A DNA stretch of 64,000 nucleotides from an uncultured Lachnospiraceae bacterium (GTDB lineage Bacteria; Bacillota; Clostridia; Lachnospirales; Lachnospiraceae): assembly GCA_910578795.1 (NCBI GenBank), contig CAJTSD010000004.1:62001-126000 (forward strand), in the 5' to 3' direction. Positions within the stretch are counted from its first letter, which is position 1, and each line of letters begins with the position of its first letter. Both the position numbers and the translations under genes were made by a program. Shown here in pieces: positions 1 through 9,210 of this stretch. The notes beneath the pieces are model-generated. The model ran no database searches and had not been told where the DNA came from. It saw only the letters and a list, made by a program, of their open reading frames with translations.

Positions 1-1007
1 TGGTTCATCGCTTCGCCCTTTTCATTGACAATAAAATATCCCGTTGCATCCTTTACCACTGCAAAGCCTGCAGCAAATGCCTCTCCATGACTGTTCCGTA
101 CCACATCATCATAGATCAAGTCCGTAATCAGTTCACCGTTTCCGTCAGCCAGTGCCCATTTTCCCTGTTGTTTTACAAAACACAGCCCGTTTTCGCTAAT
201 GACCGCGTCCTCGTAAACCGCGCCTGTAATTTCCACAAAGGTATTGGAATAAATCCCTGCCTTTCCATCTTTTTTTGCCGTAATCCGCGCTCCGGCATGA
301 CCTGTCACTTCGTCAAGCCCAAGCTTGTCTATGGCATACCAGTCTCCAATGCCGTCAATCAAAGTATATACCCCGTTACACTTTACGACCGCATATTTTC
401 CCGAAAAGGCAAGTGCCTCCTCATAATCTGCTTCCAAAACCATTCTTGCCTTTGTATCCGCATAGCCCCAGTGTTCCCCGTCAAAATAGGGGATGTACCC
501 ATCTGCCTGCGGCTGTTTCATTTCCCCGACATTGGACTCTACCGTTTTGAGTTCATAGCGCAGCCGCTCATAATCCGTTTCCAAATCCGCATCCTCATAG
601 ACGCCCATGCCTGCTTTTAAAATTCCGATTGCACTTTTGATGTCTCCGGCTTCTTCATAATATGCAGCATATTCCTTGTATTCGTCCAATTCCGCCTTGT
701 TCTGTTCTATCCGATCCGCAATCAGACTGTAATATTCATCTAGCTTCCCTGCCTCTTTATAGGTTGCGAGAATTGTTTTCTCGATTTGCGCATTCTGTTC
801 GGTTTTATAGTAATCCGCTGCCTCCTGATACTTTGGGATGGCGCGCATATAGAGTTTATCCTCCAAAAGGCTTTTTGCCTGAATCAAAATCATATTCTGA
901 TTCCGGTGTGCATCATTCATTACCACAACTGCCGCCGCAAAAAACCATCCCAATATCAGTATTAATACTGTCAAAAAGATTAACAGTCCTTTTTTTCTCT
1001 TTACCAT
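1..1007 (-). CDS. WG-repeat protein, membrane anchored (3' part cut off)
   Basis: The frame opens at an ATG at 1007 behind GGAGG and is still open at the window edge, giving about 335 residues. A basic N-terminus is followed by one hydrophobic segment (about residues 7-29), then a helical, charged stretch to about residue 150 that resembles TPR-like helices. After that come repeats with the WG signature, for example HWGYAD and QGKWALADGNG, separated by about 45-60 residues. WG repeats form beta-propeller-like surfaces for binding; no enzyme residues are evident. The orientation puts the repeats outside the cell. It is the last visible gene of the pilus operon, 30 bases after the prepilin peptidase, so a role on the outside of the pilus machine is possible but is only inferred from position. 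Confidence 0.75.
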   Translation of the reverse strand, partial: MVKRKKGLLIFLTVLILILGWFFAAAVVVMNDAHRNQNMILIQAKSLLEDKLYMRAIPKYQEAADYYKTEQNAQIEKTILATYKEAGKLDEYYSLIADRIEQNKAELDEYKEYAAYYEEAGDIKSAIGILKAGMGVYEDADLETDYERLRYELKTVESNVGEMKQPQADGYIPYFDGEHWGYADTKARMVLEADYEEALAFSGKYAVVKCNGVYTLIDGIGDWYAIDKLGLDEVTGHAGARITAKKDGKAGIYSNTFVEITGAVYEDAVISENGLCFVKQQGKWALADGNGELITDLIYDDVVRNSHGEAFAAGFAVVKDATGYFIVNEKGEAMN

Positions 1008-1037
1008 CACAAATCCTCCACATTCAAGTACTTTTAC

Positions 1038-1679
1038 CTATCCCATCAGATACCGGATAACCACGCCTAAGTATAAAAACGGGACAAACGGTATGTGCGT
1101 CTTGCGCGTCATTTTCCTAGTTGCAAGCATAAATAATGAAAAAATTGCACTTAAAATACATCCGTATAAAACTGCCCCGACAACATAATCTCCTGTCAGA
1201 TAAATTCCCATAATAACGGAAAGCTTCACGTCCCCTGCGCCCATGCTCCCTTTGCTGATAATATAGCAGAAGCCAAAGCTTAACATACAGAACAGCAATC
1301 CCAGCACAACACCAAACATATGGCTTAGCATCGCGTTCATATCGTACATGCCATATGCCCCCATGCATACAATCCAAAGCATCAACCATATCAGCAAAAT
1401 ACGGTTTGGGACAATGCGCTCCCAGTAATCAATCATACAGAAAATGGACATTCCATATAGCATCAGGACAAGCATTAAAAACAGGAATACGTTACCTTGC
1501 CCCCTTGCAATACTGCCCCAAATCCGAAGAATTGACAGCTCCGATATCGTCAACATGACAAATTCCTGCAAGGAATGGAACGGTTTCCGGTATCCGCCAA
1601 AATGAATGACTACCGCATATATAATAGGAAGAAACAGCACACTGACCGTAAACAGGATTCCCATTTCAATTTCGTCCAT
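1038..1679 (-). CDS. A24 family prepilin peptidase
   Basis: A 213-residue polytopic membrane protein of the type IV prepilin peptidase family, which cleaves the leader of Flp-type prepilins at the inner side of the membrane. The two catalytic aspartates are visible: one in CMIDYWERIVPN and one in the GxGD motif of GSMGAGDVKLS. Like TadV-type enzymes it lacks the N-terminal methyltransferase/cysteine domain of PilD. I chose the ATG at 1679, one base after the stop of the preceding gene and with GGGAGGAG upstream; a longer frame would overlap that gene by more than 100 bases. Likely substrates are the Flp1 pilin and the two TadE-like pseudopilins of the same operon. Confidence 0.85.
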   Translation of the reverse strand: MDEIEMGILFTVSVLFLPIIYAVVIHFGGYRKPFHSLQEFVMLTISELSILRIWGSIARGQGNVFLFLMLVLMLYGMSIFCMIDYWERIVPNRILLIWLMLWIVCMGAYGMYDMNAMLSHMFGVVLGLLFCMLSFGFCYIISKGSMGAGDVKLSVIMGIYLTGDYVVGAVLYGCILSAIFSLFMLATRKMTRKTHIPFVPFLYLGVVIRYLMG

Positions 1680-1680
1680 A

Positions 1681-2442
1681 TCAATAACTCCTCCCGTCTC
1701 CGTCCAGCCATGCGGGAACAACTGCCCTTTGCACAATATGGATGGACGGATCCTTAAATAAAAGCCGGAAGAAATAAACATCCAAATCATATTCCACCAC
1801 AATGTCAATCATTTTAAGGTCAGAATCCGTAAAAATCGTGCTCTTGTTAAAATCCATCCCTTTCATACCATCCCTAACGCCAAAGGCTTTCAGGTATTCA
1901 TCCGCACTCTGACCGCCGTTTCCCAAAAAAGAAGTATTTAGATAATTTTGGGTAAGTGGCTTTGCAATCAGGGAAACCAACAAGCTTTTTCCTGTCTCCT
2001 CACCCTTTTTAATGCCCATATAAACAACGTTTCTAATCAGCGTCTTCGGACTGCTTACAAGCTCCCTTCCGCTGTCTATCACACCTGTAAAATCTTCTTT
2101 GGTTTGATCGATGTCAATATTGTCAATTTCTGTGTGTTCAAGATTTGCCCGTGCAGTTTCGATATCTTCCAAAAATGCAGTAAGCTCCGTCGTTCCTGAT
2201 TCAATATCACTGCCCAGCTTCCCGTCCTTATCCCTTACGCCTAGCGCCTGATAAAAATAGGTATATGCCGAAAGTTCGTTCGCCGTTTCGTAAAGCGCCA
2301 CCTGAACCTTACTATGCACCATGAAAATATTAATAAAGGATATGATACCCAATATCACCAAGACAAACGGCACAAGGCAGAGAACCGCCTCCACCGTCAG
2401 CATTCCGTTTTCATTCCCTTTTTTACTGCTTTGCTTCACCAT
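1681..2442 (-). CDS. TadE-like pseudopilin
   Basis: A 253-residue protein with a prepilin-like N-terminus: a short charged leader ending in Gly, then MLTVEAVLCLVPFVLVIL, with Glu at position +5 after the presumed cleavage site, as in TadE pseudopilins. One membrane segment (about residues 15-42) anchors an extracytoplasmic domain of about 200 residues with no recognised enzyme motif. The start has GAGG upstream and lies directly after the stop of the DUF5702 gene. It is probably processed by the prepilin peptidase encoded next and helps pilus assembly; that role comes from known Tad systems. Confidence 0.75.
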   Translation of the reverse strand: MVKQSSKKGNENGMLTVEAVLCLVPFVLVILGIISFINIFMVHSKVQVALYETANELSAYTYFYQALGVRDKDGKLGSDIESGTTELTAFLEDIETARANLEHTEIDNIDIDQTKEDFTGVIDSGRELVSSPKTLIRNVVYMGIKKGEETGKSLLVSLIAKPLTQNYLNTSFLGNGGQSADEYLKAFGVRDGMKGMDFNKSTIFTDSDLKMIDIVVEYDLDVYFFRLLFKDPSIHIVQRAVVPAWLDGDGRSY

Positions 2443-2444
2443 AG

Positions 2445-5000
2445 TTAGTATCCTCTAATCATCGTATAACCGATATACCCGTCATCATATGCCTGTATCT
2501 GCGTCTGTGTTTCATTCCCACCTAAAAACATATTCAGCATATAATCCGGTACCACCACCATATCAAGTTTTGCTTTACAGGTTGTTTTAACCGCCGTATA
2601 GGCTTCCGACATTTTAAAATTGAGCGGCGCACTTAATGTCTCTCCCTTTTTTTGGCTTTGATTGACGTTGAGCGTAATTAAGTCCGACGTTCGGCTTGTA
2701 ATCGTACTTGAGCTTTTGCACACAAAAAGCAGTACGCGCAGATAGTCCTCGTAGGACATTTTTATCTCAATCCGCTTTGTTTTTGATCCTGATGAAGAAC
2801 CACCGCCCGATGCTGACGGAGCCTCTCCAAGGATATCCTCTAATCTATCCTTGCAGGACAAATCATCCAGCTTCGACTTAAAAAGCAGCACATCCTCCCT
2901 GTTTTTGAGCATTTTCCAATCTTCCACCGTCTCTATCGCGGCAACTGCCCCGCGCAAAGCGGCGCTAACCGCAATCTTCACAAGCGGTGCGGCAGCTGCC
3001 CCGATTCCGGTCGCCGCCACCGCCTCTGCCGCTGCGGTGGATATTTTTGATATGGTAGAATTGACTTCTTTGATTGTATAAGTCGAAATAAAATTCATTG
3101 TCATGCGCACGCCGCAGATGGTATTTCTTGCCGCCGACAAATTTTTCTTCGATTCCGCATGACCTCCGTACAGGTATTCCAGCTCTGCACCATAAAGATA
3201 ATTAATATCCCTGGACATCGGCGCCTTGTTCAGATTTTGTTCCTCTATCGTTTCGGTTTTCTTACTGCCGTCTTCTGCTTCTTTAACCTCAATTCCGGTC
3301 ACTCTGCTTGAAAACATCCCGAAATCATATTCCGTCATCAGGAATTTATCATAAATGGCTGCTGCTGAATCTCCTGCATTTTTAAAGGAGAATCCGCCTT
3401 TGAAATAGTCCAAAAAACTTGGCACTGTTTCCGATGCCTCACAGCCCTTTAATTCCGCCATCACATCCGACGGAATATTTCTTGCGGTTGTAATCTCTTC
3501 CTCATCATTAATCTCACCTACCGCATTGTCCGTCTTATTGTTTGCTGCCTCCTTTTTCTGATCTGCTTCCTTCTTGTTCTTTCCCGCATTTGTACTGTTG
3601 TTGTTTAATTCCTTCAGCTCCGTATAAAGCGCTCCGCTTCCTTCCGGGATTTCCCACCACTTTATCTCATTTACCTGAGCGGGACTTTTTACCCAATTTG
3701 TATTGGAACGATTCCGAATGTCCCCGCTGATGATATCTTCCGTAACTACAACCAGTCGTTCATAACTGTTGTGCCCGTTATATACCAAGCCATGAAAATA
3801 TGTTCTATTGTCATCATTATTTTCCTTATTGTTATGGGAATCCTCATTGTCGCAGATTTCAATAAACCTGCCACTGAAATTCTCAAGTTCCCGTAATTCC
3901 TTAATGTCCTCTTCGATTCCTTCGCGGACATCTTCTGAAGCGACTGCTAACTTTTCCTCTAATTTGGCAAGCTTTTCTTTGACTTCGACAAGATCTTCTT
4001 CAATCTTTTCCGCAGATTCCCGCAGTGCATCAATTGTTCCCGAAATTAATTTGAACATATCCTTATCGAGCAGGGCAATTGCCTCTTTCGACTTCGGATC
4101 AATCTTAGATCGCATTTCCGCCTGATAAGCGCCTACATCAACATACTGCTCCGCTAAATCCTTGATATCATCGGGAACTTCCTCGTCCGCAGCCTCAAGC
4201 TGCTCTTTTTGCTCCTTCGCTTCAAGAATTTCATCCTCATGCTCTAAAAAATTAAGATATTTTTTATAGTCACTGCTAGAATAGATGTCATCCAGCACTT
4301 CGCCGTATGCTCCGACTTTTGCCTTCAAATCATCCAAATACTGCTCATATTCCTTTAAATCAACCAACAGTTCATAATATGTATCAATCTCCTTTAGCAC
4401 CTTCTCACCGCTGTCCCCAACCTCTTTCACAGCAGCTACCGCTTCATTGTCATTCTGCATGTTTTTAAAACCGTCAATCATATCAAACACGCCGGTCTCA
4501 TCCAAAACCTGTTCGACTATACGAAACTCCATATAGTCCGCTACCTGTGTCATCAGCACGTTTTCATTAGAAAAAGAAGATGTTCCTATCGGCTCATACG
4601 CAAAAGCTACATCCGCTTCACTGAAAAACATGGAACCTGACAATCCGCGTTCGTCTCCATTGGGATCAAAAGAATACCCGATATACTTCGCATATTCCTC
4701 TAACGCTGCCTTTGCGGTATCATCCTGTGTAACGGCAAAAAGCCCGTAAAGCTCTTTCAGCACATTGTCGTACTCGCTTAAGATCACATCGCCATAAGAA
4801 TCGGACGCAAACGCAATCTGTGCCGCAAACAATTTCAGGCGCGACACATCCACCATAATTCCGGTAATGACCACCACCGGCACCATAATCAGCACGACAA
4901 ACACCGTAATGACGCCGCGTCTGCCGTTTCCAAAATTTTTTAACATATGTAAATAAATCCTTTCTCTTTCCGAAAGTAATTTCCTTATTTTCTCATTCAT
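2445..5000 (-). CDS. DUF5702 / TadG-like Tad-locus membrane protein
   Basis: An 851-residue protein with one N-terminal membrane segment (about 29-50: GVITVFVVLIMVPVVVITGI) preceded by a basic cytoplasmic tail, the layout of TadG-like proteins. The large outside part has a long, Glu/Lys-rich coiled-coil region (about 195-390), a central Asn-rich segment, an Ala-rich helical stretch (about 655-690) and a short Ser/Gly linker near 750. I assign it to the DUF5702 group by its N-terminus and its place between two TadE-like genes; this was not checked by search. It probably belongs to the pilus envelope apparatus. TadG homologues are usually about 400-600 residues, so this one is long because of the coiled coil. 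Confidence 0.65.
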   Translation of the reverse strand: MNEKIRKLLSERERIYLHMLKNFGNGRRGVITVFVVLIMVPVVVITGIMVDVSRLKLFAAQIAFASDSYGDVILSEYDNVLKELYGLFAVTQDDTAKAALEEYAKYIGYSFDPNGDERGLSGSMFFSEADVAFAYEPIGTSSFSNENVLMTQVADYMEFRIVEQVLDETGVFDMIDGFKNMQNDNEAVAAVKEVGDSGEKVLKEIDTYYELLVDLKEYEQYLDDLKAKVGAYGEVLDDIYSSSDYKKYLNFLEHEDEILEAKEQKEQLEAADEEVPDDIKDLAEQYVDVGAYQAEMRSKIDPKSKEAIALLDKDMFKLISGTIDALRESAEKIEEDLVEVKEKLAKLEEKLAVASEDVREGIEEDIKELRELENFSGRFIEICDNEDSHNNKENNDDNRTYFHGLVYNGHNSYERLVVVTEDIISGDIRNRSNTNWVKSPAQVNEIKWWEIPEGSGALYTELKELNNNSTNAGKNKKEADQKKEAANNKTDNAVGEINDEEEITTARNIPSDVMAELKGCEASETVPSFLDYFKGGFSFKNAGDSAAAIYDKFLMTEYDFGMFSSRVTGIEVKEAEDGSKKTETIEEQNLNKAPMSRDINYLYGAELEYLYGGHAESKKNLSAARNTICGVRMTMNFISTYTIKEVNSTISKISTAAAEAVAATGIGAAAAPLVKIAVSAALRGAVAAIETVEDWKMLKNREDVLLFKSKLDDLSCKDRLEDILGEAPSASGGGSSSGSKTKRIEIKMSYEDYLRVLLFVCKSSSTITSRTSDLITLNVNQSQKKGETLSAPLNFKMSEAYTAVKTTCKAKLDMVVVPDYMLNMFLGGNETQTQIQAYDDGYIGYTMIRGY

Positions 5001-5018
5001 ATTTCTTTCTGTCCTGTT

Positions 5019-5681
5019 TTAACTAAACAGACATTCACGCATCTTGTTATAAACCTCGCTGACTTTGGAAGCGATTTTTCCGGCAACCTCGCCGACTTTT
5101 GTATCCTCAAGAATATCAATCGCATAATCGGTATTCCGAATCAGCTCGTCATGGTCTACGACCGCCACCCTTACCGCGGCGGACAAATCCACGTCGCCGT
5201 CAATCCCGATTACAGACAAGTCAATCGGGAACTTTAACTGCTGTTCGGCTGTCACTTTTATTTCCTTGAATAAAATATAGTTGGAATAATCAATCTTTAA
5301 CTCTAAGTTTTCTTTATACAACAAATTTTTTGCTATGGAATTAAAATAGGTTTCAAATTCCGACTGGCTTAACTTCTTTTTTCCAACGACGTATTTCGCG
5401 TACGGGTTCAAAGGCTGCGTCGCACTATAACTGTTTCCCTGCGCAACAACGCTGTCCTCTCCGGCTGTATATGCAACAGCTTCATTCTGTGATACATAAT
5501 TATCTGTAAGCGTGTTTTTGAAATATACAACCGAAGTTTCCAGCGCGGATTGAAGCAGTGCCTTTTGGCAGATAAAGATGGAGGTATACAGGAGAAATAT
5601 CACGCACAAAATTGCTATTGGTAATATAACAGTGGCTTCTACTACTACATCACCCTGTTCGTTTTTGTTCTTGTATTTCAT
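5019..5681 (-). CDS. TadE-like pseudopilin
   Basis: A 220-residue protein starting at an ATG with GGAGG upstream. The leader ends in QG and is followed by DVVVEATVILPIAILCVIFL, with Glu at +5 and a hydrophobic helix, the hallmark of TadE/TadF pseudopilins. The rest is an outside domain of about 175 residues. It lies between the pilin gene and the DUF5702 gene, and is the first of two TadE-like genes in the operon. Only about 10% of residues look shared with the 253-residue TadE-like protein outside the N-terminal helix, so the two are probably TadE and TadF counterparts, not a recent duplication. Confidence 0.75.
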   Translation of the reverse strand: MKYKNKNEQGDVVVEATVILPIAILCVIFLLYTSIFICQKALLQSALETSVVYFKNTLTDNYVSQNEAVAYTAGEDSVVAQGNSYSATQPLNPYAKYVVGKKKLSQSEFETYFNSIAKNLLYKENLELKIDYSNYILFKEIKVTAEQQLKFPIDLSVIGIDGDVDLSAAVRVAVVDHDELIRNTDYAIDILEDTKVGEVAGKIASKVSEVYNKMRECLFS

Positions 5682-5726
5682 CGCTAAACCTCCAAATCTA
5701 TCTTTCTTACAAAATATTTATGATTA

Positions 5727-5969
5727 CTAAAATGAAGTTGGCTCATCCATATCTGCAACTTTACCTGTAATTCTGCTCCATACAGTTTCCATAAAATCTT
5801 TTAATGATCCCCAAAATGCAGCAATAAGCAAAACAACAACAAGAACTAAAACAACGGTTGCCACTACATTAGAAACACCATGCTCTTCTTCAAAGAAATC
5901 TTTAATTTTTTCCTTACATTTCCACATATAGACCTGTGCACCGACAGCCATATTGTCCAATACGTTCAT
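5727..5969 (-). CDS. Flp1 family type IVb pilin
   Basis: An 80-residue protein with a 31-residue charged leader and then GVSNVVATVVLVLVVVLLIAAF, a single long hydrophobic helix, ending in a short polar tail. Size, helix position and place between tadC and tadE fit the Flp1 major pilin of Gram-positive Tad loci. Unlike many Flp pilins it has no Glu at +5 after the likely cleavage Gly, and the leader is unusually long; cleavage after HG is assumed. AAAGGAG precedes the start by ten bases. As the structural subunit it should be the most abundant product of the operon. Confidence 0.8.
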   Translation of the reverse strand: MNVLDNMAVGAQVYMWKCKEKIKDFFEEEHGVSNVVATVVLVLVVVLLIAAFWGSLKDFMETVWSRITGKVADMDEPTSF

Positions 5970-6006
5970 TTTTCACACACTCCTTTGCATAATATTTATA
6001 TTAAAC

Positions 6007-7104
6007 CTATATGCCCATATTGAAGCCTGACATAACAGGAATAATAATCACCACAAGTACCCCAACAAACATAATCATGGTCGGAATAAAGAGCTTTGTC
6101 TGCACCTTATCTGCCATACGTCTTGCCGAATGCTTCTTTTCCAGCCAGCATTCATCATTCAGGTTTTTTAGATCCCCTGCCAAATTCGCATTACCAGAAC
6201 TGAAACTTTTTGAAACAATCGTTACAAATTTATCAATATACTTATTACTGCACCTGCCCTGTAACCGAGTAAGTGCACCTTCTAAAGAAACCGACTGACT
6301 GCTCTCTTTTACGACTGTAGCAAGCTCTTGATAAATCAATCCATCCCCGCTCACCGACGCCTGCTCGATCGCCCTACTGATATTCATTCCCGACAAAACC
6401 AGCAGTACTAACTTTGAAATCACATTCGGAAACTCCCTGTCAATCTCCTCTCTCCGATCCGCCGCCTTATGATTCAGCGCATCAAGCGGAAGGTACCCAA
6501 CCACTGCCATTGCCGCCAATACGACTACTCCTGCGACAAGCGATATGCCCGTTTCCTTTCCCGACAGTCTCATCAGCAGAAACACAAAGCATCCCAGCAT
6601 TGCTCCCACATACAAAAACGAAATAACCGATGAAAAAATATAATACGCATAAATCATGCAGTTTTTCTTTCCATTTGTCTCCTGTCCGCGCTCAAGCTCC
6701 ATGTATCCGGACTGCTCGCAGCTGGTCATCAGTCCCCTCAGCATATCGCTTTCCGCATCCAGCCCTGCCAATGCACAGAAACGATATCCAACCAGCGGCA
6801 GTAAGTCTGCCACGCCAACTGATTTTCCTGACAGATACGCTTCCTCTTTTTTGGCATACGCCTCAATCTGCTTTTTATCTGCTTTTTTCTTCTTTTCCAG
6901 TTTTTTCTCACTAAAAACATGATATTTTTCATTACGCCGGATATAATCCCTGCATTTTTCCAGCAAATCAATTTTTGCAAACCGGTTTTGCCATGCTTTT
7001 GCGATTACAATCTCGACAACCAGTTCCTGCCTGTTTCCTCCTATGCAAATCAAAAAATAAATTGCCAATACCGTCAGAATTGCTGCAACTGCTATCACTG
7101 CCAT
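6007..7104 (-). CDS. tadC: Tad pilus assembly membrane protein TadC (T2SS F family)
   Basis: A 365-residue polytopic protein of the type II secretion F family. It has an N-terminal membrane segment, a Lys-rich cytoplasmic region (about 55-110, with many KKK runs), a pair of membrane segments near 155-210, the conserved cytoplasmic F domain (PNVISKLVLLVLSGMNISRAI onward) and a C-terminal membrane helix ending at the last residues. TadB and TadC form the inner membrane platform for the ATPase TadA. GGGGG lies seven bases before the start. It follows tadB with an 11-base gap. Confidence 0.8.
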   Translation of the reverse strand: MAVIAVAAILTVLAIYFLICIGGNRQELVVEIVIAKAWQNRFAKIDLLEKCRDYIRRNEKYHVFSEKKLEKKKKADKKQIEAYAKKEEAYLSGKSVGVADLLPLVGYRFCALAGLDAESDMLRGLMTSCEQSGYMELERGQETNGKKNCMIYAYYIFSSVISFLYVGAMLGCFVFLLMRLSGKETGISLVAGVVVLAAMAVVGYLPLDALNHKAADRREEIDREFPNVISKLVLLVLSGMNISRAIEQASVSGDGLIYQELATVVKESSQSVSLEGALTRLQGRCSNKYIDKFVTIVSKSFSSGNANLAGDLKNLNDECWLEKKHSARRMADKVQTKLFIPTMIMFVGVLVVIIIPVMSGFNMGI

Positions 7105-7115
7105 TTTCAGTCCCC

Positions 7116-7880
7116 CTATACTTCTATGTCTACCGCTTTTGTCGCCAGCACGTACGATATGCCAAGCGCCAAAACGCCAACTGTAGCCGCCGCCCGTCCG
7201 GGCATGGTTGTAAACAACGAATCCAGAAAACCGCTTCCCATCGCGGACATCGCAAGCACGATAATGACCGGCATTACCAACATGGTATATGCTTCCGATT
7301 TTGCCGACGAAATGACTGTCTCAACCTCCTGCGTAATCTCAAGCTTATCCCGGATAATATCATGCGTCTGCCGGATAATGTAACTAAAATCACTGCTCTT
7401 TCCGTCAATCGTTTCATAAATCGTCGCAAAACTCTTGATGTCATCCACCTCACTGCGCTCACCAAGCTCCCGAAATCCGTCCTTCATCGGAATGCCTGCC
7501 TGCTCATAATCGCTGATAATCATTGCTATTTCTTTCACAATATCCGTTTTTTCATTGAACATCATTTTCAGTTCCCGAAGTGAATCCTTAATCGCGTTCT
7601 CCATCGAACGCCCGCTTCCGCCGCTGATGGAAATTGTGATAATTTCAAGAAAATCCTTAAACTGCACACGCAGCCTGTTCTGACGTTTTTTCACAACGGA
7701 CTTTGCATAAAACTTTTCCTGAAATACTGCGACGACTGCCCCGCCTGCCACGGAAACGAAAAGATTATGATAATAAATGTAAAGGATGACACTGATAATC
7801 GCCGTAAACAGCAGGTATGCAATCAAATGCTGCATTTTTGTCATATTACATTCGTAATATTTAATTCTTATTTTCTCCAT
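7116..7880 (-). CDS. tadB: Tad pilus assembly membrane protein TadB (T2SS F family)
   Basis: About 254 residues from the ATG at 7880. It has two N-terminal membrane helices (about 18-55), a cytoplasmic F domain (FLEIITISISGGSGRSMENAI onward) and two C-terminal helices. The start is not certain: AAAGGAG is followed by ATG after one base (too close) and by an in-frame ATG 12 bases further; I prefer the second. The gene overlaps the end of tadA by about 20 bases, which suggests coupled translation. Together with TadC it forms the membrane platform of the pilus. Confidence 0.78.
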   Translation of the reverse strand: MEKIRIKYYECNMTKMQHLIAYLLFTAIISVILYIYYHNLFVSVAGGAVVAVFQEKFYAKSVVKKRQNRLRVQFKDFLEIITISISGGSGRSMENAIKDSLRELKMMFNEKTDIVKEIAMIISDYEQAGIPMKDGFRELGERSEVDDIKSFATIYETIDGKSSDFSYIIRQTHDIIRDKLEITQEVETVISSAKSEAYTMLVMPVIIVLAMSAMGSGFLDSLFTTMPGRAAATVGVLALGISYVLATKAVDIEV

Positions 7881-9180
7881 CTTTATCACCATGCTCCTTT
7901 TTTTCTTCCAAAAAATCATAGATTCCCGAAAGTACAAATTTATCCTGACGCAAAATCGGATTTTCAGTTCGTTTCAATCTGCCCGAAACTTTTTTGAGTG
8001 TTGTATTCTCATCTTCCTCAAATTTGTAAATCGGATTTAAAATCACCCTGCCGTCACGGTATTCCACAACCTCACAGACCTGCATCACCTTTCTCGAAAA
8101 ATCACGCAGTCTTGAAAGATGCACAATATAATCCACCGCCGAAGCAATCTGCATCCGTATTGCCTCAAGCGGCAAATCAGCACTTCCGGTTAAAACCATT
8201 GTCTCCAATCGGCTAATCATACCTTCCGGCGAGTTCGCATGACCAGTCGAGAGGCTTCCGTCATGTCCAGTATTCATCGCCTGAAGCATATCAAGCGCCT
8301 CTTCCCCACGCACCTCTCCAACAACAATGCGGTCAGGACGCATTCGCAGGGAAGCCTTGATTAAATCCCGTATCGTAATCTCGTTCGCTTCTTTAGAATT
8401 TGCCTTTTTCGTCTCCATCCGCACCAAATTTGGAATATTTTTAATCTGAAGCTCTGCCGAATCCTCAATCGTTATTACACGCTCCCAAGGCTGTATGTAA
8501 TTTGACAATGCATTTAAAAAGGTCGTCTTTCCGCTGCCTGTTCCGCCGCATACAAACACATTATGTCTTGAGCGGACTACCTTTTCCAAAAACTCTGCCA
8601 CTTCTGTTGTGATGGAGCCATATTGCAGCAGTTTTTCGATTGTCATCGGATTTTTGGAAAACCGTCTGATTGTGACAGTCGCCCCGCTTAATGCTACGGG
8701 CGGAAATACGACATGCACGCGGGAACCGTCCTCAAGTCTTGCATCCACAATCGGATTGCTCGCATCGACTGTTCTGTCCATTGCGCTTACAAACTTTTGC
8801 ACGATTCTAATCAGTTCATCGTTGTCCTGAAAGTGCTCGTCCATCCGCATCAGTTTGCCGGATTTCTCAACAAAAATTGTGTCATAGCCATTAATCATGA
8901 CCTCGGTAATGTCCGGATCTGTAATGATTTTTCCTAGAATCCCAAGACCTTCCACCGACTCATTGATAGTATATTTGAGTACGCCCTTTTCCTTAAAGCT
9001 TAATCCCTGATAATACCGGTAGACTTCAATATCGTTTGCCTGCGCCCACTGCTCGCGCTCGTGAAGCTTCTCGTTAATCAGATTCTCAAACTCTTCAGAA
9101 CTATATTCCCTGATTCTGCTTGCTTCCTGAACAGCCTGTTTTAAGACTGCCACTTCCTGCATAAACAAATTTTTTCCCAT
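7861..9180 (-). CDS. tadA: Tad/CpaF secretion ATPase TadA
   Basis: A 439-residue hexameric ATPase of the type II/IV secretion family that powers pilus polymerisation. Visible motifs are Walker A GGTGSGKT (212-219), the Asp box ITIEDSAEL (236-244), Walker B RIVVGEVRG (284-292) and the His box TGHDGSLSTGHANSP (304-318), all intact. The N-terminal 80 residues form the helical domain typical of CpaF. It is preceded by the receiver-like/P-loop protein TadZ, and followed by tadB with a small overlap. Its length is normal for the family. Confidence 0.92.
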   Translation of the reverse strand: MGKNLFMQEVAVLKQAVQEASRIREYSSEEFENLINEKLHEREQWAQANDIEVYRYYQGLSFKEKGVLKYTINESVEGLGILGKIITDPDITEVMINGYDTIFVEKSGKLMRMDEHFQDNDELIRIVQKFVSAMDRTVDASNPIVDARLEDGSRVHVVFPPVALSGATVTIRRFSKNPMTIEKLLQYGSITTEVAEFLEKVVRSRHNVFVCGGTGSGKTTFLNALSNYIQPWERVITIEDSAELQIKNIPNLVRMETKKANSKEANEITIRDLIKASLRMRPDRIVVGEVRGEEALDMLQAMNTGHDGSLSTGHANSPEGMISRLETMVLTGSADLPLEAIRMQIASAVDYIVHLSRLRDFSRKVMQVCEVVEYRDGRVILNPIYKFEEDENTTLKKVSGRLKRTENPILRQDKFVLSGIYDFLEEKKEHGDKDGENKN

Positions 9181-9210
9181 TGTAACAGTTACGCCTTTCT
9201 TTTCATCCTT